A DNA stretch of 20,986 bases from NCBI GenBank assembly GCA_045105075.1, contig JBGCDD010000193.1:1-20986 (forward strand), written 5' to 3'. This document shows positions 6,206 to 13,666 of the stretch, one piece after another. Position numbers and translations under genes: made by a program. The stretch is from JBGCDD01 sp045105075. Its GTDB lineage: Bacteria > Pseudomonadota > Alphaproteobacteria > Rhodobacterales > Rhodobacteraceae. Positions within the stretch are counted from its first letter, which is position 1. Every line of letters starts with the position of its first letter. The notes under the pieces are model-generated. The model saw nothing but the letters and a program-made list of their open reading frames with translations. It was not told the origin of the DNA and did not search any database.

Positions 6206-8172
6206 TCCGCAGCGATCTTTTGTTCAGCCGCAACAACTTCCACCGAGCGAATTTCCAGCGTCGCCGAAATGCTGCCCTTGCGCCCATCTTCATAAGTCAC
6301 TTCGGTGACTGTGCTGACACTGCTGGACCCGTCATAAAGTGCTGCAATAATGTCGGCGTATTTCTCTTCTATGATACGACGGCGCACTTTGCGTGTGCGG
6401 GTCAGCTCGCCATCATCCGCATCCAGCTCTTTGTGCAAAATCACAAAGCGATGCACCTGACAGCCCGACAGCATCGGGTCTTTCGCAACCGAGCGGTTCA
6501 CCTCTTCCACATGCCCCTGCAGCGCGCCCATAATCTGCGGATGCCCGGCCAGTTCCTGATAGGAGGAATAGGCGATGTTGTTGCGCTCGGCCCAGTTGCC
6601 CACCGCCGACAGGTCAATGTTGATGAACGCAGTACACTCTTTGCGGCCATTCCCGAACACCACCGCTTCCAGCACGTTGGGATAGAATTTCAGCTTGTTT
6701 TCAACGTATTTGGGGGCAAACAAACTGCCGCTGGCCATCTGGCCCACGTCTTTGGCCCGATCAATGATGCGCAAATGGCCGGTGTCTTCCTCGATGAACC
6801 CGGCATCCCCCGTGGCAACCCAACCTTCCGCATCTTTGGTGCCTGCGGTGCTTTCGGCGTTCTTGTAATACTCCACAAACACGCCGGGGCTGCGGTAAAA
6901 CACTTCACCATTCTCCGCGATCTTCAGCTCGACCCCAGGACAAGCTACGCCCACTGTGTCACTGCGCACTTGCCCGTCGGGCTGTGCGGTGATGAACACA
7001 GTGGCTTCGGTCTGCCCGTAAAGCTGCTTCAGGTTGATCCCCAGAGCGCGGTAAAAATCAAAGATCTCGGGGCCAATCGCCTCGCCCGCCGTATACCCCA
7101 CGCGCACCCGGCTCAGACCCAGCGTGTTTTTCAACGGGCCATAGACCAGCAAGTCGCCAATCTTGTACTTCAGCTTGTCGCCAAAGCTGACCTCTTTGCC
7201 ATCCAGAATATCGGGCCCAACTTTGCGGGCATGGGCCATGAAATGATCAAACATGCGCTTTTTCAGGCCCCCCGCATCTTCCATGCGGATCAGCACATTG
7301 GTCAGCTGCGTTTCAAACACCCGGGGCGGCGCGAAATAATAGGTGGGCCCGATTTCGCGCAGATCGCTCATCATGGTGTCGGCATTTTCCGGGCAGTTCA
7401 CACAGAACCCCGTCCAATAGGCCTGGCCAATGGAAAAAATGTAGTCCCCAACCCAGGCCATCGGCAAATAGGCCAGAATCTCGTCATCCCCGCGTAACCC
7501 ATCAAAATCCGAGCTCGACTTGGCGGTTTCAATGACGTTGCGGTTGGACAGCATCACCCCCTTGGGTTTGCCTGTCGTGCCCGACGTGTAAAGCATCACG
7601 CATGTGCTGTCGTAGTCGAGCGCGTTGCGGCGTTTTTCCAGCTCGGGGAAAAATTCGTCCCGGGCGGCGCGACCCTGATCCTGCACATGGCTGAACTGAT
7701 GCAGTCTGGAATGGTCGTACTTGCGCAAACCACGCGGATCGAGGTAAATCAGATGCTCGAATTGCTGCAGCTGGTCCTGCACCTCCATCACCTTGTCGAC
7801 CTGCTCCTGATCCGCCACGATCACAAAGCGCGCGCCACAATGATCCAGCACATAGGCCATCTCTTCGGCCACAGCGTCCTGATAAAGCGGCACCGGCACG
7901 GCCCCCACCATTTCGACCGCAACCATCGACCAATAAAGATAGGGACGGTTGCGACCAATGATGGCAACGAAATCGCCTTTGTTGACGCCAAGGTTCAACA
8001 GGCCCAGCGCAAGCGCTTCGATTTCTTTCGCGGTTTCAGCCCAGGTCCAGCTTTGCCAAATCCCGAATTCCTTTTCGCGATAAGCTGCCTCATCGCCAAA
8101 CTTGCTTGCGTTGCGCGCCAGCAAAGCCGGAATGGACTGAAGTCCACCGACGCCTGATTGCGTCTGAGCCAT
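6202..8172 (-). CDS. AMP-forming long-chain-type acyl-CoA synthetase
   Basis: A 656-residue cytoplasmic ligase that would activate a carboxylic acid with ATP to an acyl-adenylate and then to the CoA thioester. The nucleotide motif YTSGTTGKPKG is at residues 195-205. Then come LPMAWVGDYIF (about 236-246), YGQTEA (385-390), ATGD (453-456), and DRAKDVGQMASG (471-482), with a C-terminal TRTRKVRR carrying a candidate catalytic lysine. The length and the LPMAWVG and TRTRKVRR motifs fit the bubblegum/FadD15-like long-chain group rather than acetyl-CoA synthetase. The ATG at 8170-8172 follows GGGAGGAGAACGAC, a strong ribosome site; an in-frame GTG at 8238 is less likely. It is the first gene of the liv-type operon and overlaps the next gene by 4 bases. 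Chain length or aromatic preference cannot be read from sequence. Confidence 0.92.
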   Translation of the reverse strand: MAQTQSGVGGLQSIPALLARNASKFGDEAAYREKEFGIWQSWTWAETAKEIEALALGLLNLGVNKGDFVAIIGRNRPYLYWSMVAVEMVGAVPVPLYQDAVAEEMAYVLDHCGARFVIVADQEQVDKVMEVQDQLQQFEHLIYLDPRGLRKYDHSRLHQFSHVQDQGRAARDEFFPELEKRRNALDYDSTCVMLYTSGTTGKPKGVMLSNRNVIETAKSSSDFDGLRGDDEILAYLPMAWVGDYIFSIGQAYWTGFCVNCPENADTMMSDLREIGPTYYFAPPRVFETQLTNVLIRMEDAGGLKKRMFDHFMAHARKVGPDILDGKEVSFGDKLKYKIGDLLVYGPLKNTLGLSRVRVGYTAGEAIGPEIFDFYRALGINLKQLYGQTEATVFITAQPDGQVRSDTVGVACPGVELKIAENGEVFYRSPGVFVEYYKNAESTAGTKDAEGWVATGDAGFIEEDTGHLRIIDRAKDVGQMASGSLFAPKYVENKLKFYPNVLEAVVFGNGRKECTAFINIDLSAVGNWAERNNIAYSSYQELAGHPQIMGALQGHVEEVNRSVAKDPMLSGCQVHRFVILHKELDADDGELTRTRKVRRRIIEEKYADIIAALYDGSSSVSTVTEVTYEDGRKGSISATLEIRSVEVVAAEQKIAAE

Positions 8173-8236
8173 GTCGTTCTCCTCCCACGCCGGATCGTTG
8201 TCCGGCTCACGATCGCTGATGCGATTCAATTGGCGC

Positions 8237-8303
8237 ACTCAAGCGTGCCGCACTGTCGCCGTCAACTTTTTCCTGAAAGTTTCCCAAATCTTACGAAATG
8301 TAA
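8237..8303 (-). promoter_or_regulatory. Candidate promoter and operator region of the acyl-CoA synthetase-liv operon
   Basis: In the 141-base gap upstream of the synthetase, the minus strand has a -35-like TTGACG (8260-8265) and, 17 bases on, a poor -10-like TTGAGT (8237-8242). Two inverted repeats flank the -35 on its upstream side: AACTTT-N6-AAAGTT (8264-8281), touching the -35, and TTAC-N5-GTAA (8291-8303). Their centres are about 25 bases apart. They could bind a dimeric regulator, but no regulator is identified. This is inference from pattern alone. Confidence 0.35.
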
Positions 8304-8313
8304 CAAGTTCGAC

Positions 8314-9699
8314 TCAAGTCGCATCCAACGCGTCCACCATCTGTTTCAGGCGGATACTTGAGGCAAAGGCCGTCTCTTTCAGCTGAGCGCCAATCGCCTG
8401 TGCTTCGGGCGATACCGGGTCGGGCCTTTGGGCATTGGTCAACGCATCCAGCCGGCAGGTTTTCAGCCAGCTGCGCATTTCCCCGTCCTGCAACCAGGCA
8501 AACTGGTTCTGGCGGTTCACAAAGTTCATCCGCAGCCAATCCACATCGTCGCGCGGCAAAGGCACCACGCGGGCCAGCGCGTTTTTGGCATCGTCACTGT
8601 CACGCGTGGCCTCAAGATGACCAATCACCGCCGCACTGAACGCCGGCTGACAGGTGCGCACGGCGTTCATCAAGATCTGACCCGGACGGAAAATCGGCGG
8701 CTTGATCCCGGAAGGAATCGCCGTGGCCGTGCAATCGATGCACAGCGCGCCCTCGGGCAAGGCCAGCTCGCCCTGTTTCATCACAATCCGGTCGCGTGAC
8801 ACGCGCTCGATATGGCCCAAACGCACCACGCTCTTGATCTGGCGCAACGTCTCCAGCTCCTGCTGGGTGACGGTGGCACATTTATAGGACGTCGGGCGCA
8901 CGTTTGGATCAAGGCGCAACAGATTGCCGGTGCTTTCGAGTCTATCAAACAAATCCTCGACCGAGTTCGCCTCGATCAATGCGGTGTTTTCATTCAGCGC
9001 ACTGCGCAGCTTTGCCTCGTAAAATTCGGCGCCCGGTTGCGCCAGACCTCGGTCCATAAACCACGAGTCGCGCGGCATCACCCAACTGATCCGGTCGCCC
9101 GCCACGCCATTGCCCAGCAGCCACAAACACGCGTCGATGCCGGTCTTGCCCGAGCCCAGAATCACGTAATGCGCCGCCGCAGCGCCAAGATCACCCAGCA
9201 CATTCACCGGCGCAAACGCGGCGTCGTCGTCGACCTCGAACCCCGGTTTGTGCGTCGCCGGAATGGTGCCCCCGCCGTGATAGGCCTCGATCACTTTGCG
9301 CCGCACGGTGATCTGTTCCTGCGCACCGCCCAGCAGTGACGTCACCGTGCCATCGGCGCTGGCCTCGCTCATCGGGATGTAACGCACCCGCCCCGAGGCG
9401 ATCAGAACGTCATCCAGCACCTTTTGGAAATTGGCCCGGATGGCCGCCCCCGTTGACAGTGTCGCCATACCGGCCTCTGGCGCGGTGGCAGTGCCGTCCA
9501 AAGGGCTCGACATGATGCCATAGTGCATCCCCGGCTGGTGCAGGCGCACAAAAGGATAGGCCCGGTTCCAATGCCCACCCGGCGCGTGATCGCGATCAAC
9601 CAGCGTCAGCGTGGCGTCAGTTTCGCTCAGCAGCACATCGGCAATGCCCAAACCCACAGCGCCCGCGCCAATGATCAGATAGTCGGTTTCATGCGCCAT
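8314..9699 (-). CDS. FAD/NAD(P)-binding oxidoreductase of unknown substrate
   Basis: A 461-residue flavoprotein with two dinucleotide-binding folds. The first is LIIGAGAVGLG (residues 9-19, FAD); the second is VILGSGKTG (179-187, NAD(P)H). The segment GGHWNRAYPFVRLHQPG (41-57) recalls flavin monooxygenases, and a later WVMPRDSWFMDRG recurs in an uncharacterised pyridine-nucleotide-oxidoreductase-like family. The Baeyer-Villiger fingerprint FxGxxxHxxxW is not seen. The ATG at 9697-9699 follows a GGGGGAA site; in-frame codons further upstream would run into the divergent kinase gene. No partner gene adjoins it in the same operon: the synthetase downstream lies beyond a 141-base gap with its own candidate promoter. 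FAD-dependent oxidoreductase is safe; calling it a monooxygenase is speculative. Confidence 0.85.
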   Translation of the reverse strand: MAHETDYLIIGAGAVGLGIADVLLSETDATLTLVDRDHAPGGHWNRAYPFVRLHQPGMHYGIMSSPLDGTATAPEAGMATLSTGAAIRANFQKVLDDVLIASGRVRYIPMSEASADGTVTSLLGGAQEQITVRRKVIEAYHGGGTIPATHKPGFEVDDDAAFAPVNVLGDLGAAAAHYVILGSGKTGIDACLWLLGNGVAGDRISWVMPRDSWFMDRGLAQPGAEFYEAKLRSALNENTALIEANSVEDLFDRLESTGNLLRLDPNVRPTSYKCATVTQQELETLRQIKSVVRLGHIERVSRDRIVMKQGELALPEGALCIDCTATAIPSGIKPPIFRPGQILMNAVRTCQPAFSAAVIGHLEATRDSDDAKNALARVVPLPRDDVDWLRMNFVNRQNQFAWLQDGEMRSWLKTCRLDALTNAQRPDPVSPEAQAIGAQLKETAFASSIRLKQMVDALDAT

Positions 9700-9775
9700 G
9701 GTTTCCCCCGCGAAAAACAGGCACAAAATATGCCCGGTTCGGATACCTTTGCCCTGACGCGCACACAATGCTAGC

Positions 9776-9788
9776 CCTTTCGCAAAGG
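9776..9788 (+). promoter_or_regulatory. Small hairpin over the Shine-Dalgarno of the hybrid kinase gene
   Basis: CCTTT (9776-9780), loop CGC, AAAGG (9784-9788). The right arm is part of the AAGGAAGG ribosome site that sets the TTG start at 9800. Folding would hide part of that site and may limit translation of the kinase. The rest of the 100-base divergent spacer (9700-9799) shows no convincing sigma-70 promoter on either strand. Confidence 0.3.
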
Positions 9789-9799
9789 AAGGCCGCCAA

Positions 9800-11701
9800 T
9801 TGGACCCCAACGATCTGAAAACCAAGGCTTTGACCACCGCCGGTCTGAACCTGATCGCGCAGGCCCTGTCGATCTATGACCCTGATTTGCGTCTGGCCGT
9901 GTGCAACCGCCCGTTTCGCGAAATGTTCGATCTGCCAACCGCGCTGGTCACCCCCGGCGCCCGGTTCGAGGACACGATCCGCCATTTGGCGCAGTCCGGC
10001 GAATACGGCCCCATCGACGATCCCGAGGCCTTTGTGCGCGTTCGGGTTGAGCAGGCCCGCGCCTTTGCCCCGCATTACATGGAGCGGGTGCGGGCCAACG
10101 GGCGCACGATTTCGGTTGAGGGCTCGCCGCTGCCGGATGGGGGCTGGGTGGCGGTCTATACGGACATCACGCGCACCAAACGATCCGAAAAAATGTTGCG
10201 CGCGCATTCTGATCAGCTCTCTGGCCAGCTGCTGGCCCATGCCGAGGAACTGTCGCGCACCAACCGCGAACTGGCCGCATCGAATGCCGCGCTTGAAGAA
10301 GCCAAGCGCCAACTGACCGAGGCCGAGCAGCGCATCCGTTTGACCACCGAGATGATGCCCGCCCATATCGCCCATGTCGACGAGGACGGCTATTACACCT
10401 ATTCCAACCGCCGGCTCAGTTCGGTGCTGCCCGGTCGCCCTTCTGACATCTTGGGCCGCCATATATCACAAGCGTTGGGCCCGGCGGCTTTTGCGCGGAT
10501 CTCGCCGCATCTGGACGCTGCTTACCGCGGACAAAACCCGGTGTTTGAGTTCACCGAAGCGCAGGATTCGCGGCGCATCCGGGTGGCGTTCACCCCTGAT
10601 CTGACCGGCGGCGTCTATATTTTGTCGATGGATGTCACCGAAGAAACCCAAGCCCGCGTGGCGCTGCAGCAATCCCGCAGGCGCGCGATGGCCGCGCAAT
10701 TGACCAACGGTTTGGCGCATGACTTTTCCAACCTTCTGACCATTATTCTGGGCCTACAAAGCCGGCTTGAGCGTTTTGAATTGCCCGGTGATGCATCCCA
10801 GATGGTGAGCGCCACGCAAACCGCGGCCCGTCGTGGCGGGCGGCTGTTGAACCGCATTGCCGATATGACGGGCCAGCAAACCCTGCGGCCCCAAGCCACC
10901 AACGTCCACACATTGCTGGAAGATCTCAAGCTGCTGGCCACGCCCACCCTGCCCCAGGCTGTTGGATTTAGCGTGCTGGATCACATGCCGAAAGGGGCGG
11001 TGATGCTGGATCCGGGACGGGTGCAGGATGCGTTGCTGAACCTGATCCTGAACGCGCGCGACGCTTGTGGCAGTTCCGGGCAGATCACGCTCAGCGCGCA
11101 TCTTGTGGGTCAGGTCTGGATCGAACTGACCGTCAGCGACACCGGCCCCGGCTTTTCGCCCGAAGGTCTTGGCAAAGCGATTGATCCGTTTTTCACCACC
11201 AAAGGCGGCGAAGGGTCGGGGCTGGGTCTGCCGATGGTGTACGACATGACCAAACTGGCGGGCGGCGATTTGCAACTGGCCAACACCGCCACGGGCGCCG
11301 CCGTGACCCTGCGTCTGCCTTACCGCGCCGCGCCGCAAACCAGTGGTGGCATGGCGCTTTTGGTCGAAGACAGCGATGCCCTGCGCGCGCTGGTGCGCGA
11401 TATGCTGATGGAGCTGGGCTTTGCCGTGGTCGAGGCCACCTCGGTGGACGAAGCCGTCGCGCTCGCCGCCGCTCTGCCCGACCTGACCCTCGTTCTGAGC
11501 GATATCCAGCTTGAGGGGGGCGCAACCGGTCTTGATCTGTTGGCCCGCGTGCGCCGCGCTGATCTGACATGCGTGCTGATGACATCGTTGCCCCGTGACC
11601 ACGACTTGCATGTTGCCGCACGCCAGCAAGCCCCGGTATTGGCCAAGCCGTTTACAGGCGACGATCTGGGCGGTGTCCTGGCCCGCGCGGTGCCGGCATG
11701 A
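9800..11701 (+). CDS. Soluble PAS-PAS hybrid sensor histidine kinase with C-terminal receiver
   Basis: A 633-residue two-component sensor. It has an N-terminal PAS_7-like domain (about 10-125, with ALSIYDPDLRLAVCNRPF), a coiled-coil linker (about 128-182), a second PAS domain (about 180-285), a dimerisation/phosphoacceptor segment GLAHDFSNLLTI with His307, an ATPase domain (N-box NLILNARDA from about 414; DTGPGF from 447; FFTTK; GSGLGLPMV from 472), and a C-terminal receiver with phospho-acceptor Asp568 and Lys616. There is no signal peptide or membrane segment, so it should sense a cytosolic signal. The start is TTG with AAGGAAGG 7-8 bases upstream; no ATG fits as well. It overlaps the response regulator by 4 bases (ATGA). 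The signal is unknown. Confidence 0.93.
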   Translation: MDPNDLKTKALTTAGLNLIAQALSIYDPDLRLAVCNRPFREMFDLPTALVTPGARFEDTIRHLAQSGEYGPIDDPEAFVRVRVEQARAFAPHYMERVRANGRTISVEGSPLPDGGWVAVYTDITRTKRSEKMLRAHSDQLSGQLLAHAEELSRTNRELAASNAALEEAKRQLTEAEQRIRLTTEMMPAHIAHVDEDGYYTYSNRRLSSVLPGRPSDILGRHISQALGPAAFARISPHLDAAYRGQNPVFEFTEAQDSRRIRVAFTPDLTGGVYILSMDVTEETQARVALQQSRRRAMAAQLTNGLAHDFSNLLTIILGLQSRLERFELPGDASQMVSATQTAARRGGRLLNRIADMTGQQTLRPQATNVHTLLEDLKLLATPTLPQAVGFSVLDHMPKGAVMLDPGRVQDALLNLILNARDACGSSGQITLSAHLVGQVWIELTVSDTGPGFSPEGLGKAIDPFFTTKGGEGSGLGLPMVYDMTKLAGGDLQLANTATGAAVTLRLPYRAAPQTSGGMALLVEDSDALRALVRDMLMELGFAVVEATSVDEAVALAAALPDLTLVLSDIQLEGGATGLDLLARVRRADLTCVLMTSLPRDHDLHVAARQQAPVLAKPFTGDDLGGVLARAVPA

Positions 11702-12399
11702 GTGCGCCGCTGATCTCGATCCTGGATGACGAGCCCGAGATCCGCGCCTTGCTCGGCGATGTGCTGCGCGAGGCCGGATATCGCACCCAAAGCTTTGCGC
11801 GGGCCAGTGCGTTCGAGGCTTCGCTCAAGCAAACCACGCCCGATGTGTGTTTGGTCGATCTGTCTCTGCCCGACAGCGATGGGCTGGCACTGGTGCACCG
11901 GTTGGCATTGGAACAAGGCGCGGTGGTCATCATCATTTCGGGGCGCGCACAAGTGCAGGACCGGGTGACCGGGCTGGAACTGGGTGCGGATGACTACATT
12001 ACCAAGCCGTTTGATCCCGCCGAAGTTGTGGCCCGCATCCGCGCCCGTCTGCGCACGCCGCGCGCGGTGACCACCGGGGGCGACCGCGCCCGGTTCAGCG
12101 GTTGGATCGCGCATTTTGACCGCTATGTTCTGGAAGACGACACCGGCGTGGAAACCCCGTTCAGCCATGCCGAGGGCGAAGTGTTGCGCCTGTTTCTGGA
12201 CAGCCCCAAACGGCTGATCAGCCGGGCGCAGATGCAGGACATGCTGGGCGGAGGCGCCAGTGACAGCTTTGATCGGGCGATGGATGTGCGTATTTCGCGC
12301 CTGCGCACCAAACTGCGCGAAGACCCCAAGAATCCGGCCCTGATCAAGACAATTTACGGCGCCGGCTATATTTTTCTCAGCGATGTCAGCTGGGATTAA
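11698..12399 (+). CDS. OmpR/PhoB-family response regulator
   Basis: A 233-residue DNA-binding regulator, the likely output of the kinase it overlaps by 4 bases. The receiver domain (about 5-118) has the acidic pocket D10-D11, phospho-acceptor D54 in LVDLSLPDSDG, S81 in the Thr/Ser position, and K103 in YITKPFDPAEV. A winged-helix domain follows (about 135-230), with RLISRAQMQDML, the recognition-helix region FDRAMDVRISRLRTKL, and the wing IKTIYGAGYIF. Its targets are unknown; the divergent oxidoreductase gene is the nearest candidate. Its TAA stop lies tail to tail with the next gene's stop. Confidence 0.94.
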   Translation: MSAPLISILDDEPEIRALLGDVLREAGYRTQSFARASAFEASLKQTTPDVCLVDLSLPDSDGLALVHRLALEQGAVVIIISGRAQVQDRVTGLELGADDYITKPFDPAEVVARIRARLRTPRAVTTGGDRARFSGWIAHFDRYVLEDDTGVETPFSHAEGEVLRLFLDSPKRLISRAQMQDMLGGGASDSFDRAMDVRISRLRTKLREDPKNPALIKTIYGAGYIFLSDVSWD

Positions 12400-13586
12400 A
12401 CCCCTGCCGCATGGGCCAGAACCCGCAGACCTGCAACCAGATCCTCTTCGGCGGTGTCTTCGTCAAAGCTGTGGCTGATCCCGTTGATGCTGGGCACGAA
12501 TAGCATCGCCGTCGGCATCAACCGCGCCACGTTTGTCGCGTCATGCAGCGCACCCGACGGCATCGCACGCCAGCGCCCCGGCGCGATGGCCTGGGCCGCG
12601 CTTTCCAGTTTTGCACGCAAGGTTTGATCCATCGCCACCGGATTCAGTTGCCAGTGCGGACCGAGGTCGACGGTCAAGCCTGCCTCTTGTGCAACCTCAG
12701 CCAAGGTGGCGGTGATGACCGCCTCCATCGCGTCCAAACGCTGGGCATCGCCGTCACGCCACTGCAGCGAAAACCGCACAGTGCCGGGCACGATAGACGA
12801 CGCGTTGGGCGACACAGACACATGCCCGATGGTCCAAACCGATTGCGGCGTCACCACATTGCGCAATCGATCTGACAGCCGGGTGTTGAACGTGCTCAGC
12901 CCCTGAAACGCATCACGGCGCAGGTGCATCGGCGTGGTGCCGGCATGGTTTTGTTGCCCGCTCAGCGTGATCATACGGTCGCGAATGCCGACGATATCCG
13001 TCACCACTCCGATCTGTTCGTGCGCGGTGTCCAAGGTTGGGCCCTGTTCAATGTGCAGCTCGATAAAGCCATGAAATTGGCCCGGATCAACGGGGCCAGC
13101 GACCAAATCAGCGATACTGCGCCGCGCGTCTCCCAAGCTGTGACCCTCCAGATCGATGCGCGCGTCGGCCTGCGATTGCGACAAACTCTGAACGAACACA
13201 GACGACCCAGTGAGCCCGCCAAACCGCCCTTCTTCATCCTGAAACGACACCACCGAGACCGCAGGCCCGCCGTTTTCCAGCGCCGCGCGCGCCACCTCGA
13301 GCCCGGCAATCACGCCCAGCGCACCGTCGAGCCAACCGCCCTCGGGCTGACTGTCGCTGTGCGATCCGATCAACAGGGACGGCCCTTGCGCCAGCCCAAA
13401 CAGGTTGCCCATCGCATCGAACTGCACAGTAAGCCCGGCGGCTTTGATCTGCTCGGCCAACCAGCGCCGTGCAGCAATGTCGGGATCGGAATAGGCCGGG
13501 CGCACGACCCCTTTGCCAACACCGCTGGCCCCGAATTGGCGCAAGCGATGCAGATCAGCCAGAAAGCGGGACGGGTTGAGAGGCAT
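12396..13586 (-). CDS. M20-family Zn-dependent amidohydrolase (N-carbamoyl-amino-acid / allantoate type)
   Basis: A 396-residue metallo-hydrolase of the hydantoinase/carbamoylase group, which removes carbamoyl or ureido groups from amino acids or allantoate. The metal-site pattern is present: GSHSDS with His76, WLDGALG with Asp87, FQDEEGRFG with Glu118/119, ELHIEQGP with His178, and ISHSFDE with His372. The dimerisation-domain signature GQQNHAGTTPM and the late GALHDATNVA are also family-typical. The length matches. The ATG at 13584-13586 has AGGTGG very close upstream. It is 80 bases after the formate dehydrogenase gene on the same strand, so co-transcription is possible but a separate promoter cannot be excluded. 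The substrate cannot be chosen from sequence. Confidence 0.88.
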   Translation of the reverse strand: MPLNPSRFLADLHRLRQFGASGVGKGVVRPAYSDPDIAARRWLAEQIKAAGLTVQFDAMGNLFGLAQGPSLLIGSHSDSQPEGGWLDGALGVIAGLEVARAALENGGPAVSVVSFQDEEGRFGGLTGSSVFVQSLSQSQADARIDLEGHSLGDARRSIADLVAGPVDPGQFHGFIELHIEQGPTLDTAHEQIGVVTDIVGIRDRMITLSGQQNHAGTTPMHLRRDAFQGLSTFNTRLSDRLRNVVTPQSVWTIGHVSVSPNASSIVPGTVRFSLQWRDGDAQRLDAMEAVITATLAEVAQEAGLTVDLGPHWQLNPVAMDQTLRAKLESAAQAIAPGRWRAMPSGALHDATNVARLMPTAMLFVPSINGISHSFDEDTAEEDLVAGLRVLAHAAGV

Positions 13587-13666
13587 GGGCCACCTGTGAA
13601 AAACGTTGTGCTTAAGTTTAGCGCTCCGAGTCTCGCGGGCACAGGCAGATTCGTGTGCTCTGTGGG

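Noticed and set aside
9719..9747. Possible third, degenerate copy of the dispersed repeat (AAAATATGCCCGGTTCGG)
   Set aside because: Only the ATAT-CCCGG core is similar; the CTCTTGCC arm, the stem and the outer flank are missing, so chance is as likely.
9689..10462. Minus-strand open frames opposite the hybrid kinase and regulator (also near 10754-11629 and 11320-12168)
   Set aside because: They lie antisense to a kinase with every catalytic motif in place and have low-complexity composition without recognisable domains.
13587..13666. Terminator or promoter between the formate dehydrogenase and M20 hydrolase genes
   Set aside because: Only a weak CACAG/CTGTG dyad is present, with no U-run and no convincing -35/-10 pair.
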